Source: SBAX01 sp964646605
Lineage (GTDB): Bacteria > Planctomycetota > Phycisphaerae > UBA1845
Assembly (NCBI GenBank): GCA_964646605.1
Contig: CAZYEX010000119.1
Span: forward strand, 1 to 64,000
Length of the DNA: 64,000 bases
Reading direction: 5' to 3'
Shown: one piece after another, positions 36,710-44,855 of the stretch
How the letters are laid out: each line of letters begins with the position of its first letter
How positions within the stretch are numbered: position 1 is the stretch's first letter
Made by a program: the position numbers and the translations under genes
Notes under the pieces: model-generated
What the model was told of the DNA's origin: nothing
What the model saw: only the letters and a program-made list of their open reading frames with translations
Databases searched by the model: none

Positions 36710-39700
36710 ATGGGGGGAAGAAGGAACCTCACCCAAGTTGGGCGGGCCGTACGCGCCATCGGCGGCGCGCGCTTCGGGGCAACTCCCCTCCTCTTCGCGA
36801 CCTGTTGTGCATTTGTGGCGGTTGGTGCGGTCCCGCGTTTGAACGCAACCGCGCCGCAAGCCGTCGGTGGGGTCCCGGCGCCTGACCACACTTGGTTCTA
36901 CTATTTCTTCGACCAGCGTCGGCCGCTTTCGCTCGACGCTGGGCACATCGCGGTTCGTTGGGCGGCGACGACCGACAACGATTCGTTTGGGGCATCGAGC
37001 CTGGCACCGTTCGCCGCCCGTGTCGATGAGATCGAACCGCTGCCGATGCATGGCTGGGCGCGAGTCACGGTGGCGACCGACCCCGGCGACCCGGAGGCCA
37101 TCGAAAAACTCGTTGCCGAATTCGCCATTTCCCCGGGCGTCGATTTTGCGTCGCCGTTGTTCATGACCGAAAGCGGCGACACCGTCGTCATCACCCCCGT
37201 TCTGCTGGTTGGGTTTCATGGTTGGGTGAGCTCGGAGGTCGCAATCAAGGTTCTGGACACTCAGCAAGCCGGGGACCTCCTTGACTCGTCCTGGTCGAAC
37301 ATGCCCGGTGTATTTCGGTTGCAGCACAACTCGCGTAACGGATTCGACGTGCTTCGCGCCGCCAATCAGCTCGCCGAACGCCCCGAGGTCCGCTTTGCCG
37401 AGTCGGATGTAATCTTCTCGGGGACGGGAAGTCTGGTTCCCAACGACCCGTACTTTCCGTTATCGTGGGAGTTCCGCAACGTCGGACAAGAGGGCGGAAT
37501 GCCGGACGCCGACATGGACGCCGTCGAAGCGTGGGACGTAACCACCGGCGCCGCGAACGTGATCGTGGCCGTCCTGGACACCGGTGTCGAACAGACCCAC
37601 GCCGATTTGAACTTGATTCCCGGGGTGGACACGACCGACGAGGGTCCGGGAAGCGGCGGCCCGGTGAATCCCTTTGACAACCACGGCACGTCCGTCGCGG
37701 GCTGCATTTCCGGGATCATCAACAACGGGATCGGCACGACGGGCATCGCTCCGGACTGCAAGGTCGCGTCGGCACGGACCTTCATCGGTGTCGACGACGA
37801 GGGGCGCTGGATGTCCCAACCCTCGTGGACGGTCGACGCCTTGGATTGGGCCGAGTCCATCGGGATCCGCATCACCAACAATAGCAACGCCTATGGGTTC
37901 ACCTCTAGCGCCATCGCCCAAAAATATGCCCAAACCCGCGACAACGGCATGATTCACTTCGCCAGCGCCCACAACGACTCCGCGTCGCTGCTCACCTACC
38001 CTGCGATCCTGCCGACGGTCCAAGCCCTTGCGGCCATGAATCGGTTCGGGGAGCGTTCCAAGTTCAGCAACTACGGTCCCGGCCTGGATTTCATGGCCCC
38101 GGGTGAGGAAATTCTCACCACCGATCGCACCGGCACCACGGGATGGGTGATCGGAGACTGGGTGATCGCCTCGGGAACGTCCTTCGCATCTCCGCTGACG
38201 GGCGGCGTAGCGGCCCTGGTTCTCACGCGAAATCCGGGGCTACGGGCGTCGACCGTCGAGCAAATCCTTCGTGACAGTTGTGTCGACCTGGGAGCGCCGG
38301 GGTATGACACCGAGTTCGGGTGGGGGGTGGTCAACGCCCGCAACGCCGTGGACCTCGCGGCTGACAACGTGCCCGGGGCGTGTTGTGTTTCCGGCTTTTG
38401 CTTGGGAGAGATGACGGCCCTGGGTTGCGACTCCTTCGGGGCCGGCAAACCCGGACAACGATGGTTCGCCCTGCGCTCGTGCGGCGACGTGGAATGCCCG
38501 CCCGCCCACACGCAATGCGATCGCGCCCTCGAGATGCACGTCAACAGTTCGGTGACTTTTGACAACGGGGCGCTTACGAGCCTTCCTGACCCGCACTATA
38601 CCTGCGGCATCGAGCAATTCCACGACGGCGCCCTGTGGTACAAGTTCACGGCGAGCGGTACGACCGCCCGGGTTCACACCTGCAAGAGCGCGGCCCGGGA
38701 TTCGACCCTCGCGGTGTACGATTCTTGTGGGGCCAAAGTCGAACTGGCCTGCGGCGAGGACGACGGTGCTTGTCCGGGCGCGCCCTATCTTAGCGACCGG
38801 TGTCTCCAGGGACTCACCCCCGGGGCGGAGTATTACGTCCAGGTCGCGGCGTGGTCTTCGGGGGACCGCGGGCTGTACACGTTGGAAGTGCAGTCTCCGT
38901 GTCCGCCGCCCTCACCCGTCGCGGAGCCTGCCACGAGCCCTCGAAACCGCACGTTGGCCCTTACAGTGCCCCCTTTCTCCACGGCCACCGGTGAGGCCAA
39001 AGGGGAAAGCGCCTTGCGCGTCAGGCTTGTGGACCTGCAGAACCCCATGCCGCCCAATGCTCTGCAATTCCCGCCGCCGGACTTTTCCGCGTTCGAGGCC
39101 GGGGTGACATGCAATGACCCTTCCGCATGTGTCCGATGGGTAGGCCGGCCTCTTGAATACCTCGACCGGTCGGGCAACCAGAACGGGGTGCCGTTCCGCG
39201 CCGCTCGCCTGCAATGCACGCCGCACTACCACAACTGGTCTGACGAGGGCGTCTTCCACATCGTCGGCGCGGAGATCATGCCCAGCTCGACCTACGATGT
39301 CCAGAATGCCTCTACGGAGTGCATCGGCTCGGAGATCAACTGCCCGGTGGTTTCCAGTCCTTTGCGTATGACCACGGGACGGTTTGGCGACGTGGCGGTT
39401 CCTCTCAATCCGCCCAGCAATTCCGTTCAGCCGGACGGTCTGGACATCACGGCCATGGTGAACAAGTTTAAGGGTCTGCCGGGTGCATCGCCGAAAACGG
39501 CCACACAGCTCCAACCCAACGCGCCGGACCCCACGGCCGCCATCGACGCCCTGGACATCGTCGCCTGTCTCGATGCTTTCAAGGGGTTCGCCTATCCCTT
39601 CAGCGGCCCGTGCCCCTGCCCATCGTTGGTCACCTGCGACGCCACCCCCTGTAATTCTGCATCCCAATGTCCCGGTGGGACCTGCGTCCACGCCTGCACC

Positions 39701-39811
39701 GGCGGTGAACGCGATGGAAACCCTTGCATGGACGCTTCGCACTGTCCCGGTGGGGCCTGCGGACCGGGTTTTTGTCGAGACAGCTGTGCGCGGTGCTCGC
39801 CCCCCGAATAA
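36710..39811 (+). CDS. Exported subtilisin-family (S8) serine protease with PPC-like domain and shared C-terminal module
   Basis: This 1,033-residue protein has a signal peptide (GATPLLFATCCAFVAVGAVP) and a ~240-residue propeptide-like region. The S8 domain carries the complete triad: Asp290 in VLDTGVEQTHAD, His325 in DNHGTSVAG and Ser491 in GTSFASP. Asn422 in ASAHNDS stands where the oxyanion-hole Asn is expected, so it is probably active. A Cys-rich insert (GACCVSGFCLG) and a beta-sandwich like the bacterial pre-peptidase C-terminal domain (ALWYKFTASG, GLTPGAEYYVQVAAW, LYTLEV) follow. The last ~290 residues are the shared module (LRVRLVDLQNPMPPN, LQCTP, PSSTYDVQ, LDITAMVNKFKG and ALDIVACLDAFKG), with the tail CRDSCARCSPPE. 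GAGG sits 7 nt before the ATG. The module probably fixes the protease at the cell surface or in a complex. Confidence 0.88.
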   Translation: MGGRRNLTQVGRAVRAIGGARFGATPLLFATCCAFVAVGAVPRLNATAPQAVGGVPAPDHTWFYYFFDQRRPLSLDAGHIAVRWAATTDNDSFGASSLAPFAARVDEIEPLPMHGWARVTVATDPGDPEAIEKLVAEFAISPGVDFASPLFMTESGDTVVITPVLLVGFHGWVSSEVAIKVLDTQQAGDLLDSSWSNMPGVFRLQHNSRNGFDVLRAANQLAERPEVRFAESDVIFSGTGSLVPNDPYFPLSWEFRNVGQEGGMPDADMDAVEAWDVTTGAANVIVAVLDTGVEQTHADLNLIPGVDTTDEGPGSGGPVNPFDNHGTSVAGCISGIINNGIGTTGIAPDCKVASARTFIGVDDEGRWMSQPSWTVDALDWAESIGIRITNNSNAYGFTSSAIAQKYAQTRDNGMIHFASAHNDSASLLTYPAILPTVQALAAMNRFGERSKFSNYGPGLDFMAPGEEILTTDRTGTTGWVIGDWVIASGTSFASPLTGGVAALVLTRNPGLRASTVEQILRDSCVDLGAPGYDTEFGWGVVNARNAVDLAADNVPGACCVSGFCLGEMTALGCDSFGAGKPGQRWFALRSCGDVECPPAHTQCDRALEMHVNSSVTFDNGALTSLPDPHYTCGIEQFHDGALWYKFTASGTTARVHTCKSAARDSTLAVYDSCGAKVELACGEDDGACPGAPYLSDRCLQGLTPGAEYYVQVAAWSSGDRGLYTLEVQSPCPPPSPVAEPATSPRNRTLALTVPPFSTATGEAKGESALRVRLVDLQNPMPPNALQFPPPDFSAFEAGVTCNDPSACVRWVGRPLEYLDRSGNQNGVPFRAARLQCTPHYHNWSDEGVFHIVGAEIMPSSTYDVQNASTECIGSEINCPVVSSPLRMTTGRFGDVAVPLNPPSNSVQPDGLDITAMVNKFKGLPGASPKTATQLQPNAPDPTAAIDALDIVACLDAFKGFAYPFSGPCPCPSLVTCDATPCNSASQCPGGTCVHACTGGERDGNPCMDASHCPGGACGPGFCRDSCARCSPPE

Positions 39812-39833
39812 CGAAAAATCGGCGGGGGCGTCC

Positions 39834-41087
39834 CTACGGTGCGACGGACTGACCCTCGGTGACTTTGTCGAGCCCCTCGACGACGATGGATTCGCCCGCC
39901 GCCAATCCGCTCAGTACTTCGACCTGATCGCCCTGCCTTCGACCCAGCGTCACCGCGCACCTCTGCAATCGGCCGTTGACGGCGCGATACACCGTCCCGC
40001 TTGACGATGAGGGATGCATCCGGCACGCGGAAACGGGAATCCATAGGGATCTCGACTCCGCCTTCGACGGTTCGGTCGGCGGGCGCTCGGAGAAGAAGGC
40101 CACTTGGGCGGACCCTTCCACGCGCAGAAAATCGTCGGGCTTTTCGATGCGCACTTTGACCTGCACCGTCGCCTTGGAGTAGTTCGCCCCTGGATCGAGC
40201 CACATCACGAACCCTTCGTAGCGTCGATCCTTGTAGGCGTCCGGCGTGACTTCGCAGGGCATGTCCTTTCGGATGCGGACGATATCCAGTTCGCTGATGT
40301 CCACTTCGACGCGGAGCTTGGTCATGTCGGCGATGATCGCGAACTGAGCGTTGGCCATGGCCCCTCGCCCGCCCTCCGCAGCCACAAAGTCGCCGACCTC
40401 GACGTTGCGGGTAAGCACGACACCCGCGATCGGCGCGGTCACCTCGCAGTCATTGAGTGCCTTTTGGGTGAAGTCGAGCGTGGCACGCTCGGCCGAAACC
40501 TGGGCTTGGGCCTCTTCCAAGGCACGCTTAGCGTCAGCGAATTCAATGTCCGGAGCGCTGTCATTGGCCATGAGACGCGATATGCGCTCGAAGTTGATTT
40601 TTTGGAACTCCAGATTCGCCGCGGAACGTTCCAATCTCGCCGCGGTTTCATCCCGTCGCGCTCGGTAGAGCACGTCCTCGACACGGGCGAGCACCTGCCC
40701 CTTCTGCACACGATCACCTTGCTCGAAGGAAAGGGAGACGATCTGACCGGACACCTTCGTCGCAACTGCAACGCGGTGATCAGAGACGATTTTTCCCGTC
40801 GCCGTCAGAACGGGCTGGGTTCTCGGCTCGGGACCGGCGCTGACCGCCATGAGCCGCACCGGCGACGCTTGGGCGCTTGGGCCCCCTGCGGCGCCGAGCT
40901 TTTCCCCGAGCTCGGGTCGCACAAATCGCGACGCTCCCCACACGCCTCCCACGACGACCAGAGCCAGGGCGAACCCCTTCCATAGCGACCCGCCCGCGCG
41001 GTCCGCTTCAGGCCGCTGGTCCTTGGGAATCGCCAGGCTGCGAAGTCGGGCTTGAACGTCGCCGGTCGTCGCCATGCTCACGATCAT
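39834..41087 (-). CDS. HlyD/MacA-type periplasmic adaptor (membrane fusion protein)
   Basis: A 417-residue protein with one N-terminal membrane anchor (GFALALVVVGGVWGASRFV). A biotinyl-lipoyl-like segment follows (VATKVSGQIVSLSFEQGDRV, QKGQVLARVED), then a helical hairpin of about 90 residues and the second half of the lipoyl domain (CEVTAPIAGVVLTRNVEVGDFV). Beta-barrel and membrane-proximal regions end near VEGLDKVTEGQ. This is the adaptor of a tripartite or MacAB-like system. It is the last gene of the minus-strand operon with three permeases, starting 9 bp from the previous stop. The start could also be the ATG at 41075. The cargo is unknown. Confidence 0.85.
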   Translation of the reverse strand: MIVSMATTGDVQARLRSLAIPKDQRPEADRAGGSLWKGFALALVVVGGVWGASRFVRPELGEKLGAAGGPSAQASPVRLMAVSAGPEPRTQPVLTATGKIVSDHRVAVATKVSGQIVSLSFEQGDRVQKGQVLARVEDVLYRARRDETAARLERSAANLEFQKINFERISRLMANDSAPDIEFADAKRALEEAQAQVSAERATLDFTQKALNDCEVTAPIAGVVLTRNVEVGDFVAAEGGRGAMANAQFAIIADMTKLRVEVDISELDIVRIRKDMPCEVTPDAYKDRRYEGFVMWLDPGANYSKATVQVKVRIEKPDDFLRVEGSAQVAFFSERPPTEPSKAESRSLWIPVSACRMHPSSSSGTVYRAVNGRLQRCAVTLGRRQGDQVEVLSGLAAGESIVVEGLDKVTEGQSVAP

Positions 41088-41096
41088 AGCGTCCCG

Positions 41097-42269
41097 TCAG
41101 GCCTTTCGCAGGGCCTCGATGATCCGCGTTCGTGAGGCGCGAATGGCAGGGGCCAAAGCCCCGCTAATCCCCACCAGCATGGCCAGCCCCAGCGCCCAAA
41201 GCGCAATCTCCGGCGTGATGCGGAGCTCGAAGGCAAAAACCGTCCACGTCGCGTCCGATATGTAGTCCTGCCGCGATCCGTTCAAGGCCAAGCTCGCGAG
41301 GAGCCCAACAACGCACGCCGCGCCGCAAACCAATGCCGATTCCACCAGAAAGGACAACACGATCGCTTCCTTGGTGAAACCGATCGTCCTCAACATGGCG
41401 ATCTCGCGGCGGCGACCGTCCACCGCGGCGAACATGGTGTTCGCGACCGCGAACGCGGCGCCGACGCCCATGATCCCCACCAAGACGACCGCAAGCAGGA
41501 CGATCTCCCGCGTCTTGGAAGAAAGGTCCTTGTAGTAGTCCGGTTCGCGCTTGGCTTCCAACTCGACCGCCGGACCCTTGATGTATTCGATCGCCGCATC
41601 AGGCGAGGCCCCGTCCGCCAGGCGAAGGGCGACGCTGGAACTGAAGTACCGTGAATAGGCATCCATCATCATGGTGCGCGAGGCCCAGATCTCGCTTTCC
41701 AACGCCCCGCCGGCGGCCTCGAAAACACCGACCACGGTGAAGCTGCGGTTGGTCAATCGACCCAGCGGCAACACGCCGCCGACCTCCAGATCGGCGTAAC
41801 GCTCCTTAGCCGCCTTTCCGACGATCACCTCCATCGCCCCGGGACGGAACATCCGACCTTCCACCAAGCGCAACTCGGAGTGTACCTGGAGGGCGATCTC
41901 ATCGACTCCGCGTACGGCGACGTTGGCCGGGGTCGTGCCGGGCCCGCGGCGATTCACCGTCGTCTGAATGCACAGTTCGGGACTGACCAACAAGTCGCCG
42001 GACGCATCGCGGGCGACGCCCGGAGTCTGAACCAGTTTGCCGATTTCCTCGGGCATCAGCAGGCTCGTGCTCTCCGCCGTCGCTCCGGGTTTGAGGACCA
42101 GGATGTTCTGTTGTGACCCGGTCGCCGAAAGTGAAGCGCCCACCCCCGCGGCGAACGAGAGCAGCACGCACAGCACAAGGACGACGACCGCGACGACCAC
42201 GAACGTCAGCGTCGTGCTCAATCGCCGACGCATCAGGTTCCGTCGGTTGTAATAAAGCGGCAGGGGCAT
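41097..42269 (-). CDS. ABC transporter permease, MacB/FtsX type
   Basis: A 390-residue protein with the four-span topology of MacB-like permeases. One N-terminal span (TLTFVVVAVVVLVLCVLLSF) is followed by a large periplasmic domain of ~200 residues and then three C-terminal spans. The cytoplasmic segment REIAMLRTIGFTKEAIVLSF is the FtsX-domain signature that couples to the ATPase. It is a close paralogue of 43522-44706: both have ILVLKxGAT followed by a Ser/Thr-rich stretch, and EVIVGxAA. It lies 15 bp after the second permease gene in the same operon. The protein acts in the inner membrane and probably transmits force to the adaptor rather than forming a channel. Confidence 0.85.
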   Translation of the reverse strand: MPLPLYYNRRNLMRRRLSTTLTFVVVAVVVLVLCVLLSFAAGVGASLSATGSQQNILVLKPGATAESTSLLMPEEIGKLVQTPGVARDASGDLLVSPELCIQTTVNRRGPGTTPANVAVRGVDEIALQVHSELRLVEGRMFRPGAMEVIVGKAAKERYADLEVGGVLPLGRLTNRSFTVVGVFEAAGGALESEIWASRTMMMDAYSRYFSSSVALRLADGASPDAAIEYIKGPAVELEAKREPDYYKDLSSKTREIVLLAVVLVGIMGVGAAFAVANTMFAAVDGRRREIAMLRTIGFTKEAIVLSFLVESALVCGAACVVGLLASLALNGSRQDYISDATWTVFAFELRITPEIALWALGLAMLVGISGALAPAIRASRTRIIEALRKA

Positions 42270-42284
42270 GGGCGACGGACCAGA

Positions 42285-43475
42285 TTACTCCAAATTCCGA
42301 ATGGAAGAAATGACGTTCATCCGCACGGCATTCCACGACGGCCACGCCGCCGCCAGAACCCCCACGATCACCGCAATCACCAACGACTTCAGACATACGG
42401 ACAGCGGGACGTCCAGGTGTTGAATCAACGGGACGGTATAGTCCTTCAGCGGCGTGTAGGTAAAGGCAATAAACGGCGCCGCCGCTCCGATCACCCCGCC
42501 GATGGCCGAGAGCAGGAGACTTTCCGTCTGAATGAGCGCGAAGACCGTCGATCCCCCGAACCCCAGGGACTTGAGGACGGCCACTTCATTAGTGCGATCG
42601 CGGATGTTCATGCTCATGGTGTTCGCCGCGGCCATGACTGCCACGAAAACCGTCACGATCGAGAGAATGGTCAGGTTCCGCGGCAGATTGAACATCTGAT
42701 TGATGAAGTCGCTCATGAAGGTCTTTTCGTCCTGCGTTTTGGTCTGGTCGGGGGAGTTCTTGAACAGATCGTCGATCGCCGCGCGGAAGTAATTGAGGTC
42801 CTCGCGGGTCGCACATTTCACGAAAAAGAAGCTCACCCATCCGTCGGGATTCCAACCTTGCGGAACGTTGGGAATCCGTAACTCCTCCTCGATGTAATCC
42901 AGTCGGCAGAAGTTCGTCACCGGGTCTTTGTTGGGATGGGCGGCCGTGCAGATGACGTGGAACTCCAACGGCTTGTACGGCGGGATCGAGGGGTTGATCA
43001 CGATCCGATCGCCCACTTTCCAGCCGAACTCGCCCGCGATCGACGACCCGATCAGAATGGCCTGCCGATCTCGCTTCCACAGCTCGATCTCGTCGGGCGT
43101 CAACCGTTGATCGGGGAAGGTTTGGGCGAAGGTATCGACGTCGGCGGCCAGGGTGGACAACGGGCGCGGGTCGTTTCCGACTTTGCCCCCGATCCAACGC
43201 GTCCCGCATACCGAAAGCAGACGCGTGCGGGTCGGATCGAGCGATTCCATCTTTGCCCTATATCCCCCGGGGAGCTGGTTGATGATCGACCCGCGGTGTA
43301 CCACGGCGAGTCGAAGTTGTTGGGCGGAGTTTTCGAGGAACATTTCCAGTCCGTCGACCACCGAGGTGGAGAGTACATAAATGGTGATGGGCAGGGCCAC
43401 GGCCGCACAGGTGAGTCCCGAGCGCAGCAGATTGCGCGTCAGATTGCGATAGAGATAAACGACTCGCAGGTTCAT
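42285..43475 (-). CDS. ABC transporter permease, MacB/FtsX type, divergent paralogue
   Basis: A 396-residue permease with an N-terminal span (GLTCAAVALPITIYVLSTSV), a long periplasmic domain and three C-terminal spans. The coupling segment NEVAVLKSLGFGGSTVFALI and the final AAWPSWNAVRMNVISSIRNLE are typical of FtsX-domain permeases. It is clearly more diverged from the two flanking permeases than they are from each other, which suggests distinct half-transporters. It sits in the middle of the operon, 46 bp from the upstream permease stop. Confidence 0.85.
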   Translation of the reverse strand: MNLRVVYLYRNLTRNLLRSGLTCAAVALPITIYVLSTSVVDGLEMFLENSAQQLRLAVVHRGSIINQLPGGYRAKMESLDPTRTRLLSVCGTRWIGGKVGNDPRPLSTLAADVDTFAQTFPDQRLTPDEIELWKRDRQAILIGSSIAGEFGWKVGDRIVINPSIPPYKPLEFHVICTAAHPNKDPVTNFCRLDYIEEELRIPNVPQGWNPDGWVSFFFVKCATREDLNYFRAAIDDLFKNSPDQTKTQDEKTFMSDFINQMFNLPRNLTILSIVTVFVAVMAAANTMSMNIRDRTNEVAVLKSLGFGGSTVFALIQTESLLLSAIGGVIGAAAPFIAFTYTPLKDYTVPLIQHLDVPLSVCLKSLVIAVIVGVLAAAWPSWNAVRMNVISSIRNLE

Positions 43476-43521
43476 GGTCTGACCACAAGCGGGGGGAGCG
43501 GCGCGGATCGCCTCGGCAGGG

Positions 43522-44706
43522 TCAAGGTTCTCGCAAAGCCTCGATCACGGCGACGCGCGAAGCCCGCGAGGCGGGCACCCACGCGCCCACGATCCCCACC
43601 AGCACCACACACCCCAGCGCCCAGACCATGGTCATGGGAGTCAGATCGATCTTGAAGGCCAGCGTGGTGAAGGTGCTGAACCCGAACATATCCTTGGTGT
43701 TGCCGAGCAGTTGCAACCAGGCGACGCATCCCAGGCACCCGATGACCCCGCCCAGCAACGACAAAAAAACCGACTCGATCACGAAACCCAACAGAATCTG
43801 ACCCCGCGGGAAGCCGATCGTCCGCAGCATGGCGATCTCGTCCGTGCGTCCGGCGACCATCGAAAACATGGTGTTGGCGATGGAGAACACCGCAGCCAGA
43901 GACATCATAGCCACCAGGATCCGCACGATCGTCAAGTAGATATCCATGTTCTTGGTCTGCACGCGCCAGTAATCGGCTTCGGTCTGGGCGGTGAGTTGGA
44001 TGGCCGGTCCCTCGATTTGCTCGACGACCGCCGCGGCGTCGGCGCCCTCCCGCAATCGAAGCGCCGCCGACGAGTACATCGTCCGATTGTAGGAGTTCAT
44101 CAGCAGCGGCAGGTATCCCCACACTTCGCTCTCCGCCGGTCCGCCCTCGGCCGTGAAATGTCCCACCACGGTGAAGCTCCGGTTGCCGCCGTATCCGAGC
44201 TCCAGCCTGTCGCCGATGTGGAGCCCCGCGAACTGCTCGGCCGCCGCACGCCCGACGATGACCTCCTGCGCCCCCGTCGCAAACATCCGCCCCGTGGGAT
44301 GTACGCTGAGGTGGACCTTGAAGGCCGCCTCCGTCACTCCCCGAAGGGCGATGTTGCCCCACGTTTTCCCGCCATCGCGGATTCGAGGCCGAGAACACTG
44401 CACCATCATCTCCGGGCTGATCAGCGCCTCATTCGTCACCGAGTCGCGGGCCACGGCCGTCAACTGGTTGAGCTTGTTGTATTCGTCCACCGGAATGGCA
44501 CTGTTCGTCTCCGAGGTCGCCCCGCGTTTGAGCACCAGGATTTTTCGCTCATCGCGGGCTTTGGACAAGGAGCTGCTAAGCGCCGCGGAAAACCCCGCCA
44601 TCCACGTGAACACGCCCACCACCGCGGCCACCACCAGCACCGTCAACAGCGTCGTAGTCTTGCGTACAAACAGATTCCGCCAGTGATATTTGAGCGGCAG
44701 GGCCAT
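43522..44706 (-). CDS. ABC transporter permease, MacB/FtsX type, first gene of the operon
   Basis: A 394-residue permease with the N-terminal span TLLTVLVVAAVVGVFTWMAGF, a periplasmic domain with ILVLKRGATSE and EVIVGRAAAEQF, and three C-terminal spans. The coupling segment DEIAMLRTIGFPRGQILLGF is intact. The start is either the ATG at 44706 or the adjacent GTG at 44709; neither has a good Shine-Dalgarno. A promoter-like pair places the transcript start at the ATG, so a leaderless message is possible. No ABC ATPase is encoded anywhere in the window, so it must come from elsewhere. Confidence 0.85.
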   Translation of the reverse strand: MALPLKYHWRNLFVRKTTTLLTVLVVAAVVGVFTWMAGFSAALSSSLSKARDERKILVLKRGATSETNSAIPVDEYNKLNQLTAVARDSVTNEALISPEMMVQCSRPRIRDGGKTWGNIALRGVTEAAFKVHLSVHPTGRMFATGAQEVIVGRAAAEQFAGLHIGDRLELGYGGNRSFTVVGHFTAEGGPAESEVWGYLPLLMNSYNRTMYSSAALRLREGADAAAVVEQIEGPAIQLTAQTEADYWRVQTKNMDIYLTIVRILVAMMSLAAVFSIANTMFSMVAGRTDEIAMLRTIGFPRGQILLGFVIESVFLSLLGGVIGCLGCVAWLQLLGNTKDMFGFSTFTTLAFKIDLTPMTMVWALGCVVLVGIVGAWVPASRASRVAVIEALREP

Positions 44707-44712
44707 CACCGG

Positions 44713-44741
44713 ATCATCCCCGCCGTTCGCTCCCGCGTCAA
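44713..44741 (-). promoter_or_regulatory. Predicted promoter of the permease operon
   Basis: On the minus strand TTGACG (44741-44736), a 17-bp spacer and GATGAT (44718-44713) are followed seven bases later by the ATG of the first permease gene. If used, the mRNA would be leaderless or nearly so. Confidence 0.4.
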
Positions 44742-44799
44742 CCCAAACCGCCCACCTTCCCCGCTGAACGGCCTGGCGTTGAGGCCCTGCGCGCGGACA

Positions 44800-44828
44800 T
44801 TGACGACCGCCCCGGCGCGACCGACAAT
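44800..44828 (+). promoter_or_regulatory. Predicted promoter for 44856-46403
   Basis: TTGACG (44800-44805), a 17-bp spacer and GACAAT (44823-44828) lie just upstream of the AGGAA ribosome site and the ATG at 44856. The pair is back to back with the promoter of the permease operon. Confidence 0.45.
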
Positions 44829-44855
44829 CCCAGGATCGTCCAATAGGAACCGTTC

